A DNA stretch of 64,000 nt from positions 1 to 64,000 of the forward strand of contig CATYIV010000001.1 in assembly GCA_958407465.1 (NCBI GenBank), read 5' to 3'. The notes under the pieces were generated by a model, which made no database searches, was not told the origin of the DNA, and saw only the letters and a program-made list of their open reading frames with translations. Of the stretch, positions 15,903-25,101 are shown in pieces. This DNA is from an uncultured Collinsella sp. Its GTDB lineage: Bacteria; Actinomycetota; Coriobacteriia; Coriobacteriales; Coriobacteriaceae. Position 1 is the stretch's first letter. Each line of letters starts with the position of its first letter. The position numbers and the translations under genes were made by a program.

Positions 15903-18143
15903 CTAGTCAAACAGGCTCGGCATGTCGTTTTCCTTCATGAGGGCACCGGCTGAGGGGAGGCTCTGCGCGGTGAACTTCTCGGCCGAGACGCCGGCGCCAA
16001 GAATCTCCTCGGTCGTGCCGACGGTGGTGACCGAGCGGCCCTTCTTGGCCGTAAAGGCCTGGACGCCCTGCGTGTTGGTAGTCGTCTTGGTCTTGAGCAA
16101 CGACGTGTTGAAGTTCATCAAACGATAGTCGCTCGAGACCAGCGCGAGGTCACGATCTGTGTTGAGCACCTGGGCATACAGCAGCTTGCTGCCGCCGTAG
16201 ATGGCGTTCTTGAGGCGTTTGCGGTTGGTCTTGGTGACGTATCCGGAAAGCGCGACGCGCACCACGCGGCCGTTCTCAAAGACGAACAGCACGTCGGCCT
16301 TGTAGTCCTCGGGGTCGATGGCCCAGATGACGCTCTCGTCGGGTTCCATCTCAAGATCGGTCGGCAGGTACGAGCCCAGCTGTGCCGACTTGGTATCCTC
16401 AAACGCCGCAACCTTGCACTTGTACACCTGGCTCTTGTTGGTAAAGACCAGCAGCTCGTGGGTGTTGGAGGACGCGAATTCGATAAAGGGTTTGTCGCCG
16501 TCCTTGTACTTGAGCGTGGTCGCCTTCTTGAGTACGCGGTCTGTCATCTTCTTAAGGTAGCCATCGCGCGAGAGCATGATGGTGACCGGGTACTCCTCGA
16601 CCTCGGGCTCCAAGCTTACTTCGATGACCTCGTGGGGCTCGATCCTGCCCGTGCGGCGCGGCATCACATACTTCTTGTTGACCGCGGCCAGCTCGTCGCT
16701 GATGACCTTCTTGATGTTGTCTTCGCTCGAGAGAATCTCCTCAAGCTCCGCAATCTCGCCCTCGAGCTTGGCAATGTCCTTGGTGCGGTTGAGGATGTAC
16801 TCCTCGTTGATGTTGCGGAGCTTAAGCTCGGCAACAAACTCGGCCTGGGTCTCGTCGATGTCGAAACCCTTCATAAGGTTGGGCACGACCTCGGCTTCGA
16901 GCTTGGTGCCGCGGATGATGGCGATGGCCTTGTCGATGTCGAGCAAAATCGCCTCGAGGCCGTGCAGCAGGTGCAGGCGCTCGGACTTTTTGCCCAGGTC
17001 AAAGTTAATGCGGCGACGCGTGGACTCAATACGCCACTTGACCCACTCGTGCAGGATCTGGCGCACGCCCATAACGCGAGGGTAACCATCGACCAGCACG
17101 TTGAAGTTGCACGAGAACGAATCCTGCAGCGTGGTCGAGCGATAGAGCTTGGCCATGAGCTTGTCGGGGTCGACGCCGCGCTTAAGGTCGATGGCGATGC
17201 GCAAGCCCGAGAGGTCGGTTTCGTCGCGGATGTCAGCGATCTCCTTGACCTTGCCCTCCTTAGAGAGCTTGACGATGCGCTCGATGATGACATCGGTCTT
17301 GGTGGTGTAGGGGATCTCGTAGACCTCGATGATGCGCTCTTCGGGAATCCAGCGCCAGCGGGAGCGGATCTGGAAGCTGCCAAGGCCGGTCTCGACGATC
17401 TTCTCCATCTCCTCGCGGCGGTAGATAATTTCGCCGCCGGTCGAGAAGTCGGGCATGGGCATGTACTCGAGCAGGTCGCAATCGGGATCCTGCAGGTAGT
17501 GCATCGTGGCGGTGCAGACCTCGTTGAGGTTGAAGCCGCAGATGTCGGACGCCATGGCGACGCCGATGCCCTTGTTGGCCGAGACAAGGATGTTGGGGAA
17601 CGTGGTGGGCAGCAGGCGCGGCTCCTTCATGGCACCGTCGTAGCTGTCGACGAAGTCGACCGGGTCCTTGTCGATGTCCTTGAAGATCTCGGCGCTGATG
17701 GGGGAGAGCTTGGCCTCGGTATAACGCGAGGCGGCGTAGCTCAGGTCGCCCGAATAGTACTTGCCAAAGTTGCCCTTCGACTCAACGAAGGGCGCAAGCA
17801 GCGCTTCGTTGCCCGTCGCCAGGCGCACCATCGTCTCGTAGATCGCGGCATCGCCGTGCGGGTTGAGCTTCATGGTCTGGCCCACGATGTTGGCGCTCTT
17901 CTGGCGCTCGCCCTTGAGCAGACCCATCTTGTACATGGTGTAGAGCAGCTTGCGGTGCGAGGGCTTAAAGCCGTCGATCTCGGGGAATGCTCGCGAGACG
18001 TTGACGCTCATGGCGTAGGGCATGTAGTTGACCTCGAGCGTCTGCGTGATCGGCTGGTCGGTGACCTCGGAGTGCAGGCCGATGACGTTCTCGGCGTTGA
18101 CCTGCTTTTTCTTTGGCTGGTTCTTCGTCTTCTTCTTTGCCAC
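15903..18143 (-). CDS. Type IIA DNA topoisomerase subunit A (ParC/GyrA-like)
   Basis: DNA-cleaving subunit of a second ATP-dependent type II topoisomerase, 746 residues, shorter than GyrA because its C-terminal wrapping domain is reduced. The active-site pair is R140-Y141 in AASRYTEAKLS; the winged-helix region reads GQTMKLNPHGDAAIYETM. In that quinolone-binding region A99 takes the place of E. coli GyrA Ser83 and E103 that of Asp87. A coiled-coil tower (about 395-470) is followed by partial beta-pinwheel blades. The N-terminus is Lys-rich. It lies 45 bases after the ATPase subunit gene on the same strand; together they form a complete enzyme for relaxation or decatenation. Confidence 0.9.
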   Translation of the reverse strand: MAKKKTKNQPKKKQVNAENVIGLHSEVTDQPITQTLEVNYMPYAMSVNVSRAFPEIDGFKPSHRKLLYTMYKMGLLKGERQKSANIVGQTMKLNPHGDAAIYETMVRLATGNEALLAPFVESKGNFGKYYSGDLSYAASRYTEAKLSPISAEIFKDIDKDPVDFVDSYDGAMKEPRLLPTTFPNILVSANKGIGVAMASDICGFNLNEVCTATMHYLQDPDCDLLEYMPMPDFSTGGEIIYRREEMEKIVETGLGSFQIRSRWRWIPEERIIEVYEIPYTTKTDVIIERIVKLSKEGKVKEIADIRDETDLSGLRIAIDLKRGVDPDKLMAKLYRSTTLQDSFSCNFNVLVDGYPRVMGVRQILHEWVKWRIESTRRRINFDLGKKSERLHLLHGLEAILLDIDKAIAIIRGTKLEAEVVPNLMKGFDIDETQAEFVAELKLRNINEEYILNRTKDIAKLEGEIAELEEILSSEDNIKKVISDELAAVNKKYVMPRRTGRIEPHEVIEVSLEPEVEEYPVTIMLSRDGYLKKMTDRVLKKATTLKYKDGDKPFIEFASSNTHELLVFTNKSQVYKCKVAAFEDTKSAQLGSYLPTDLEMEPDESVIWAIDPEDYKADVLFVFENGRVVRVALSGYVTKTNRKRLKNAIYGGSKLLYAQVLNTDRDLALVSSDYRLMNFNTSLLKTKTTTNTQGVQAFTAKKGRSVTTVGTTEEILGAGVSAEKFTAQSLPSAGALMKENDMPSLFD

Positions 18144-18188
18144 GATTTCCTCTTGAACTTCTTATGGGCCGTCGTTATCGATTTGCTG

Positions 18189-20186
18189 CTATTGCAGGTC
18201 CAGCTGGTCCAGATATTCCTTGCCGTGCTCGGAGATATGGCGCTTGCGGCCCGCTTCGTCGTTGCCCAGCAACAGATTGAACATGGTCTCCATCTTGGTG
18301 ACGTCCTCGGGCTCCACCTTGATCAGGCGACGCGTCTCGGGGTTCATGGTGGTGAGCCACATCATGTCCGGGTCGTTCTCACCAAGACCCTTGGAGCGGT
18401 TGATGGAGCACTTTTGGTCGCCAATCTCCTTGAGGATGCCGTTCTTCTCGAGCTCGGTGTAGGCAAAGTAGGTCTTCTCTTTGCAGTTGATCTCGTAGAG
18501 CGGCGATTCGGCGATATACACGTAACCCTCGTCGATAAGCGTGGGCACCAGGCGGTAGAGCATGGTGAGCACGAGCGTACGGATGTGATAACCGTCGACG
18601 TCGGCGTCCGTACAGATGATGACCTTGTTCCAGTTGAGGTTGTCCAGGTCAAAGGCACCAAGGTTTTTGATGCGCTTGTCCTTGATCTCCACGCCGCAGC
18701 CCAGCACGCGCATGAGGTCCATGATGATGTCGGACTTAAAGATGCGCGGATAGTCTTCCTTCAGGCAGTTGAGGATCTTACCGCGGACGGGCATAACGCC
18801 TTGGAACTCGGCATCGCGCGAGGTGCGAATGGCGCCTGCTGCCGAGTCGCCCTCTACGATGTAGATCTCGCGGCGGCTCTTGTCCTTGGAGCGGCAGTCG
18901 ATGAACTTCTGCACGCGGTTGGCCATGTCGGTCTTCTGCTGTAGGTTGGTCTTGATGCTCTGACGCGTCTTCTCGGCGTTCTCGCGCGAACGCTTGTTGA
19001 TGAGCACCTGCTCCATGATCTTGTTGGCAGCGTCTTTGTTCTCGATTAGGTAGGTCGAGAGCCGCTCCTTAAAGAAGGCCGTCATAGCCTGCTGGATAAA
19101 GCGGTTGTTGATGGCCTTCTTAGTCTGGTTTTCATAGGACGTCTGGGTGGAGAAGCAGTTGGTCACCAGCACCAGACAGTCCTGGACGTCCTGCCACTTA
19201 ATGCCGCTCTCGTTTTTGTTGTACTTGCCCTGTTGCTTAATGTAAGCATCGATGGCACTGGTCAGAGCGCTGCGGGCGGCCTTCTCGGGCGAGCCGCCAT
19301 TCTCGAGCCACGATGAGTTGTGGTAGTACTCCTGCATCATGAAGGTGCGCGAGAAGCACATGCACGCGGTGATCTTTACATTGTAGTCGGGCAGGTCCTC
19401 GCGATCGCGACCGCGACGGTCGGCCTCGATAAAGAAGGGCTCGGTGAGGTAGTCGGTACCGACCTTCTCGAGCACGTAGTCCTCGATGCCCTTGGGATAG
19501 CAAAAATCCTCTTCGGAAAACTCGCCATCGTCGCCCTCGATACGCAGGCGGAAGGTCACGTTGGCGTTGACCACGGCCTGGCGGCGCATTGTCTCGCGAT
19601 ACCAATCGTGGGGGATGCTGATGGAGGTAAAGACCTCAAGATCGGGACGCCACTTAATGGTGGTGCCGGTGCGATCCTCGCCGCTGGGCTCAATCTCGAG
19701 TGCCTTCTTTTTGGCACCGACGACCTTGCCCTTCTTAAAGTGCAGGGAGTACTTGTTGCCGTCGCGCCAAACCGTGACGTCCATGTACTCGGATGCGTAC
19801 TGGGTCGCGCACGAGCCCAAGCCGTTGGTACCGAGCGAGAAGTCGTAGTCGCCGCCCTGGTTGTTGTTATACTTGCCGCCGGCGTAGAGCTCGCAAAAGA
19901 CGAGCTCCCAGTTAAAGCGCTTCTCGGAAGGGTTCCAGTCGAGCGGGCAGCCACGGCCGTTGTCCTCTACCTGAATGGAACCATCGCGAAAGGCGGTAAG
20001 GGTGATGAGCTTGCCGTAGCCCTGGCGCGCCTCGTCAACGGCGTTGGACAGGATCTCGAAGGCAGCGTGTGCACAGCCATCGAGTCCGTCCGAGCCAAAG
20101 ATAACGGCAGGGCGCAGGCGTACGCGCTCCTCGTCCTTGAGCTGGCGGATACTGTCGTTACCATAGTTTGCGGTGTTTTTTGCCAT
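18189..20186 (-). CDS. Type IIA DNA topoisomerase subunit B (ParE/GyrB-like)
   Basis: ATPase subunit of 665 residues. GHKL motifs are E44/N48 in FEILSNAVDEA, DNGRGCPL (D75) and GLGSCAT; the switch lysine is in the QTK loop (354-356). The TOPRIM part has EGDSAAGA (445-452, where most enzymes have EGDSAGGSA) and DADVDGYHIR, and a VMPVRGKILN block. It is followed by the matching subunit A gene. The TOPRIM variant and other divergences indicate a topoisomerase separate from the canonical gyrase, which should be encoded elsewhere in the genome. Confidence 0.9.
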   Translation of the reverse strand: MAKNTANYGNDSIRQLKDEERVRLRPAVIFGSDGLDGCAHAAFEILSNAVDEARQGYGKLITLTAFRDGSIQVEDNGRGCPLDWNPSEKRFNWELVFCELYAGGKYNNNQGGDYDFSLGTNGLGSCATQYASEYMDVTVWRDGNKYSLHFKKGKVVGAKKKALEIEPSGEDRTGTTIKWRPDLEVFTSISIPHDWYRETMRRQAVVNANVTFRLRIEGDDGEFSEEDFCYPKGIEDYVLEKVGTDYLTEPFFIEADRRGRDREDLPDYNVKITACMCFSRTFMMQEYYHNSSWLENGGSPEKAARSALTSAIDAYIKQQGKYNKNESGIKWQDVQDCLVLVTNCFSTQTSYENQTKKAINNRFIQQAMTAFFKERLSTYLIENKDAANKIMEQVLINKRSRENAEKTRQSIKTNLQQKTDMANRVQKFIDCRSKDKSRREIYIVEGDSAAGAIRTSRDAEFQGVMPVRGKILNCLKEDYPRIFKSDIIMDLMRVLGCGVEIKDKRIKNLGAFDLDNLNWNKVIICTDADVDGYHIRTLVLTMLYRLVPTLIDEGYVYIAESPLYEINCKEKTYFAYTELEKNGILKEIGDQKCSINRSKGLGENDPDMMWLTTMNPETRRLIKVEPEDVTKMETMFNLLLGNDEAGRKRHISEHGKEYLDQLDLQ

Positions 20187-20280
20187 ACTCGCTCTCTCGG
20201 TGCTCCCTTGCTGCGTTTAAGTCATATAGATAGTCAAGGTAGCATAGCCCAGCCCACAGACGATTCCAACCAACACGAAA

Positions 20281-20355
20281 TCCATCGAACAATCGTTCGG
20301 AGTTCGATGGAGATTCGTTTACTCGGACAAAACCGAGTCGGCTCTGTCCGAGTAA
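20281..20355. repeat. Two adjacent inverted repeats
   Basis: TCCATCGAAC (20281-20290) pairs with 20302-20311, and TTACTCGGACA (20319-20329) pairs with TGTCCGAGTAA (20345-20355). The second loop contains a nested palindrome around CCGAGTCGG. They lie about 100-170 bases upstream of the topoisomerase subunit B gene, so they may be operators or RNA structures. Confidence 0.6.
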
Positions 20356-20496
20356 GTTTGAAGACGGCCGAATGTGTCTTGCTGCGTTTGCGGTTGGATA
20401 CGCTGTCGAAGACATGTCGTGCGGATTGTTGGCGAAAAGACGCCGTGCCAAGCTCGAGGCAGAACTCGACTCCCCTGATGATATCTAATGCGAAAT

Positions 20497-20526
20497 GGGC
20501 TGGCTCTGGGTATCCAGAACCAGCCC
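20497..20526. terminator. Terminator hairpin downstream of the surface protein gene
   Basis: GGGCTGGCTCTGG and CCAGAACCAGCCC form a stem with a 4-base loop (one mismatch). On the plus strand CTTTT follows; on the minus strand ATTTC follows. It lies 50 bases after the stop of the large surface protein gene. Confidence 0.6.
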
Positions 20527-20578
20527 CTTTTGGTGTTCGATGAGCCGAGTTGGCGTCTCTCACAAAGGTAACTAGGAG

Positions 20579-23500
20579 CTAGCGAGGCCTATCCGAATTG
20601 TCCTCATTGGCGGTATCTTTTTCGAGCGCCGTGCGGCGGGCGCTGTAGGCGACGAGGCCGGCGCCTGCCGCGGCGAGTGCTGCAGCGGCTGCCGTAAGGG
20701 GAGCGTTGACATCGCCCGTGTCTGCAAGCGCGCCCGCTTTTCCGGAGCTCTTGTTATTGCCGTGATCCTTGCCGCTGCCAGATCCACTGCCGCCACCGGA
20801 GCTGCTTCCGCCGGAGCCACCTCCACTCGTGCCGCTATCGCCGTCGACCGTCATCGGGGCGTCGTGAAGTCCTGTCGTATCCGCGCTGTCGCATACACCG
20901 ACCTGAACTTTTGAGCGCTCACATGCCGCGTCGGGAATGTGGAGTTCGTGCAGCACGGCGCCCAACGCGGAGTTTGCGCCCGGTCGAATCTCTTCGAGCG
21001 TTACGGGGTCGAGCGCCACCAGGTCACACGCCTTTGCGTAGAGCGTGACGCGTTTGCCCACCTCGTCGCTCCAGCTCTCCGGGATAGCGAAGCCCATGCG
21101 GAACTGTGCCGTGCAACCCGGTGCCAGCACGGCGTTGCCGTTGTCGGCTACCAGCGGGTGCGTGGCAAAGCGCTCGCCCAGTGCCTCGAGTGTGTACTTC
21201 ACATGTGCTATGTCGTTGGCCGATGTGTCCTCGGCAAGCTCCGGGTCGTAGATCGATGCCATGCGTGCGTTCGCGCCGAATCCGATGGATGCGCTGGAGA
21301 ACGGTTGGTTGGAGCCCTCTCGGTACAGATCGACTGTTCCTGCGGTCAGCAACGTGTTGCCGTCGTTTCGCACCGTTACCGTACACGACTCGCTTGCCGC
21401 CCCGGGCACCACGGCGCCCAGGTTGGCTATCGCACCCAGTGGTGTGGCACAGGCCGCCAAGGGTACTTCGATGCCGTGCAGTTCCGCCTTGCTCTGCTCG
21501 GCGCTCACGATGTGCGTGGCAAGCGCTGAGAGCATGCCGCCCGAGGTCAAAAACGTCGTTATCTGATCGATGGGGTGCTCCAACTCACAGAGCACGAATG
21601 GCTCCGTGAACAGGTCGTCGATCAGGGCGCTGGCGAAGATGCGGAAATGCTTACCCATTACCGCTACCGGCTCGCCTTCTTCGTCGTAGGTTTGCCCCAC
21701 TTTGCCGTCGGTGTTCTCGACGTATAGCACGCACCTGCCGTTGTTGCTTACGCTAAACGATGCCGGGCCACAGCCTGCGGCGCCCACGGGCTGCGTTGCA
21801 AATGCCGATGCGCCTCGCGTCCAAGTAATATGCTGCAGTTGCTCGTTGACGGTTGCCAAAAAGCCCGTGTGCTGCGGCCACGGCACCGCGTGGGGTACTG
21901 TGGCATCTGGCGACATAACGCCCCAACCCGCGATGGACTGGCCGATCACGGCGTACGACGCGCAGCCACAACCGTCTGTGGTCTCGTATGCAACGGGCAC
22001 CACCATTTTGCCGTTGATATTCTCGGGCGCACCCAGCTCGATGCTCGACGGTGCTTGCGGAAAGCGGAGAACTTGACGGAACGTCAGGCTGTCGCCCGAA
22101 ACGTCCGACCACAGGGTAAAGCACTCCAGCGCAACCTCAGCCTCGCTGCCGAGCGCCTTCTCTGCGGTGGCTCCACGGCGGTGGAGGTAGGCACCCGACA
22201 GACGCCCGTCGACCAGCGTCTTGCCCACCGTGATACGCGGGCACTGCAGGCAATGGTAGCCATCCTCTTGCAGACGGCCGCGCGAGATGCTGCGCCATGA
22301 CGTATGCGACACCACGCGGATCTCGTCATTACTTATACGCAGGCGCACAACGGACAGTATGCCGGATGTGCTCGCCGTATCGAAAAGGGTGTTGTCGCCG
22401 GCGGGGCGCTCGCCCGAGACCAGCAGCACGTAGGCGTCTTGGTTTCCCCTCCCGTCTGTATATTCCACAACGTCGAAGTCGTAATCGAATATGCCGCTGC
22501 GCTCCACGTCGCCCTCGCCAAACCCAAGGGGGAAGTCCACGGGCGTGGGAGCGGACCACGTGCCGTTCGTTTTTGTATGCACCACCAGGCGCGAGCGACC
22601 ATTCTCGCCGTAGCGCACCGAGGCGATACGGAACAAGCACTCCACGCCGGCGATCATCGCCAGCTTCATGTGGGCTTCGCTGAGCACGCCAGCAAACAGC
22701 ACGTTGTCGCTCGAGGGCTTGATGCCGCCACGCTCGTCCTCCGATACACCAGCAGAATTGGCGTTGGGGTCCGCAGCGGCGTCCCTCGCCTGCCCGATAT
22801 AGGTGTACTTATACATCGGCGCGGCGTTTTCGCCGTTCTCTATCAGTGCGTGGACGAAATGCTCGATCTGCCCCGTGTCGTCGCTTTCTGCATCTGCCTC
22901 GAGCTCAATGCGCGTGACCGCTTGATCCCAATCGCGCACGACGGGCGCGACGTTTACGACAGCGGCCTTAACCTCGGCGCGTGCGAGCAGCTCGGCGTTG
23001 GTGACGATGGTGGCCGATGCGATAAATTGCGGCACGCCGCCCGCCTCGATGTTGCTGGGCGTGCCGAAGCGGGCATCCAACGTGTAAGGCGTATCTCCAC
23101 CCAATGCGAGCTCAGAGCGCTGGAGCACATACTGGTTGCCATTGTTCACCGACATATTCCACGAATCGAGGAGTGTGGGCCACGACCCCGACCAAGCCTT
23201 GGTGGTCCACTTGAACATTACGAACTGGAGTATCACATCGACATCGACGTCTGCACCTACGCGCAGTCGCGGAAGCTGGTGTCCATCTGCCTTCTCGTAC
23301 CCAATGAACAGCGTGAGGGATGCAGCGCCGCGCACGGCAGACGAAGCGACGCCTGCAATGCCGGCTCCAAAGGTGACAGCAAGCCCGATCTGGATGGTGA
23401 ACGAGCCCGAGGTGTTTGAATAGTCGAGCGAAATGTTTTTAAAAAACGCCGCGCCGCTGCCGTGCGTGTGGGCACCCACGGCGAGCGCCAGTTTTGCCAG

Positions 23501-24946
23501 CACCCAGGGGTTGACGTTTAGGAAAAACGGCACCGGTCCCAAGGTGAACTGCTCGGTCCAATTGAGGTCGGTTCTTACTTGGAAGAGTGCCTTAATATTG
23601 CCGTATGCGGGGTCGTTGTTGTTGCCCCAGGTTTTGCCCACCCAATCGTAGGCGAGCGAGCCGTACAGCTGTGTGGCGATATCCATCGTGAACAGCGGCG
23701 TGCAATGGTGGCGAAGGAGCTTGGTGTTTCTTGGATCGGTGCCCGAACCGGCACTCATCCTCTTGTACTGATTCCACTTCCCCTCCATCTCGTCGAGGTA
23801 GCGGTTTGCCTGCTTGGCGCCCGACTCGCGCGGCGATTTCTTCCAGTATTCCGGATCAGGGTTGCCCGAATCGTTCATATAGCTAGCTGGTTTGTACCCT
23901 CCGCCAAACAGCACGTATCCAGCAAACGAGAAATCGAACAGAATGGGAAATGTGGGCATCCAGCACGTGAACTTATTGCCGCCGATACCGGGAAACGCCG
24001 CGGGGAAATCAAACGGAGTGATCTCTTGGTCCATGGTGGTGGGAATGATGGTGGTCGAGCCCGATTCCGCCTTTGCGGCCGGCGCGGTGACAACGACCAT
24101 AGGGGATGAGAGCGTGTAGGTTTTGCCCTGGTAGTCGAGCATAAAGCGCAGCTTGCACCCTTCCTCCAGAAGGCCCGAAGCTGCATCGAGGAACGTGTCT
24201 TCGAGCGTGAACGTCGCCAGATTATCCGCGCCCGATGCGCTGGCCTTGATCTGGCCGATCTGCGTGACGGTTTCGGTTGAGCTGCCCGCAGAGGGCATCA
24301 CTTTATTGATATGCAACGTTGCCTGCCCGCCCTGCGGCAGATGAGCCTGCACGGTAAAAGCGTGCGTGTCGGGCTGGTCGTTTGCTGCTTCGTCCGCTGG
24401 CATTGCCATAAACGTGGCGTCGGCGTACTGGATGTCCCATTCGTCGAACGTGAGCTGTCGAAAGTACGGCTCGCCATCGGAGAGCGGACGTGTGGGTGCG
24501 GTAATAGCGGTGCCGCCCTGGATACGCGCAAGGGGAATCTCGACATCGCGGTAGCCTGCCATGCTAATGGAGATGCCGCCGTTAAAGTCGTACGCGTCGA
24601 GAAGCGTTGCCTCGTCCACGTAGCCTTCTGAAAGAGGGGCGACCTCAAAGATGGCCGTGCCTTCGTCATCGGTCGTGGCGGTGAGCTGCTTGCCTGCGGC
24701 ATAGCGCGATATGAGCGTGACCTGGGCACCCGTAATGGGCGTATTCTTGTTGGCGACGTCGACCACGACCACACCAAACATGGTGCGCGAGAGCACCAAG
24801 ACCTTGAAGGGATCATCTTCGTCGGCGTATGCCTCGGTGGGTGCGAACGGCAATATGAAGGCGTTTGCGCTTCCCGGCACGCGCGGCATCATAATGCTCG
24901 CTAACGAGGACGCTCCGGCGACAAGTAACGAACGGCGATCAAGCAT
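20579..24946 (-). CDS. Large secreted, cell-wall-anchored protein (LAxTG-like)
   Basis: Surface protein of 1455 residues. It starts at the ATG at 24946 (GGGAG upstream) with a Tat-like signal peptide MLDRRSLLVAGASSLASI ending near ANA. A carboxypeptidase-regulatory-like fold (ITGAQVTLISRYAAG, about 55-120) follows. The middle has alternating hydrophobic strands that suggest a beta-propeller or similar fold (not assignable by eye). A CARDB-like domain (ESCTVTVRNDGNTLLTAG) precedes a Ser/Gly-rich linker. The C-terminus has LADTG at about 1407-1411, a hydrophobic helix, an ARR stop and an unusually long acidic tail. LAxTG is the signal of class E sortases in Actinobacteria. A LuxR regulator gene lies just upstream. 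Ligand unknown; adhesion or polymer binding is plausible. Confidence 0.85.
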   Translation of the reverse strand: MLDRRSLLVAGASSLASIMMPRVPGSANAFILPFAPTEAYADEDDPFKVLVLSRTMFGVVVVDVANKNTPITGAQVTLISRYAAGKQLTATTDDEGTAIFEVAPLSEGYVDEATLLDAYDFNGGISISMAGYRDVEIPLARIQGGTAITAPTRPLSDGEPYFRQLTFDEWDIQYADATFMAMPADEAANDQPDTHAFTVQAHLPQGGQATLHINKVMPSAGSSTETVTQIGQIKASASGADNLATFTLEDTFLDAASGLLEEGCKLRFMLDYQGKTYTLSSPMVVVTAPAAKAESGSTTIIPTTMDQEITPFDFPAAFPGIGGNKFTCWMPTFPILFDFSFAGYVLFGGGYKPASYMNDSGNPDPEYWKKSPRESGAKQANRYLDEMEGKWNQYKRMSAGSGTDPRNTKLLRHHCTPLFTMDIATQLYGSLAYDWVGKTWGNNNDPAYGNIKALFQVRTDLNWTEQFTLGPVPFFLNVNPWVLAKLALAVGAHTHGSGAAFFKNISLDYSNTSGSFTIQIGLAVTFGAGIAGVASSAVRGAASLTLFIGYEKADGHQLPRLRVGADVDVDVILQFVMFKWTTKAWSGSWPTLLDSWNMSVNNGNQYVLQRSELALGGDTPYTLDARFGTPSNIEAGGVPQFIASATIVTNAELLARAEVKAAVVNVAPVVRDWDQAVTRIELEADAESDDTGQIEHFVHALIENGENAAPMYKYTYIGQARDAAADPNANSAGVSEDERGGIKPSSDNVLFAGVLSEAHMKLAMIAGVECLFRIASVRYGENGRSRLVVHTKTNGTWSAPTPVDFPLGFGEGDVERSGIFDYDFDVVEYTDGRGNQDAYVLLVSGERPAGDNTLFDTASTSGILSVVRLRISNDEIRVVSHTSWRSISRGRLQEDGYHCLQCPRITVGKTLVDGRLSGAYLHRRGATAEKALGSEAEVALECFTLWSDVSGDSLTFRQVLRFPQAPSSIELGAPENINGKMVVPVAYETTDGCGCASYAVIGQSIAGWGVMSPDATVPHAVPWPQHTGFLATVNEQLQHITWTRGASAFATQPVGAAGCGPASFSVSNNGRCVLYVENTDGKVGQTYDEEGEPVAVMGKHFRIFASALIDDLFTEPFVLCELEHPIDQITTFLTSGGMLSALATHIVSAEQSKAELHGIEVPLAACATPLGAIANLGAVVPGAASESCTVTVRNDGNTLLTAGTVDLYREGSNQPFSSASIGFGANARMASIYDPELAEDTSANDIAHVKYTLEALGERFATHPLVADNGNAVLAPGCTAQFRMGFAIPESWSDEVGKRVTLYAKACDLVALDPVTLEEIRPGANSALGAVLHELHIPDAACERSKVQVGVCDSADTTGLHDAPMTVDGDSGTSGGGSGGSSSGGGSGSGSGKDHGNNKSSGKAGALADTGDVNAPLTAAAAALAAAGAGLVAYSARRTALEKDTANEDNSDRPR

Positions 24947-25101
24947 CTTGGGCTCCCATCCCGCAAGTATCGGTGGAAATAATCCAATTTTGCGAGAAGG
25001 CGCCCCGTGGCGGTAGTGCCGTTCAAGGGTCAAAATGTCCAAATTGATCGAGCGAAGCGCCGGGTTCCGGAACGCGTTCGATGCGCTTGGTAGTCCGGTC
25101 G

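Larger units (their letters stand above)
20187..20578. other. Intergenic region with nested hairpins
   Basis: No credible gene. It contains the promoter side of the topoisomerase operon, two inverted repeats at 20281-20355 and a terminator at 20497-20526, described separately. Confidence 0.6.

Noticed and set aside
16458..18944. 828-codon open frame on the plus strand
   Set aside because: It is antisense to both topoisomerase genes, whose motifs and active-site residues are intact; the antisense product has low-complexity Val/Asp/Leu composition.
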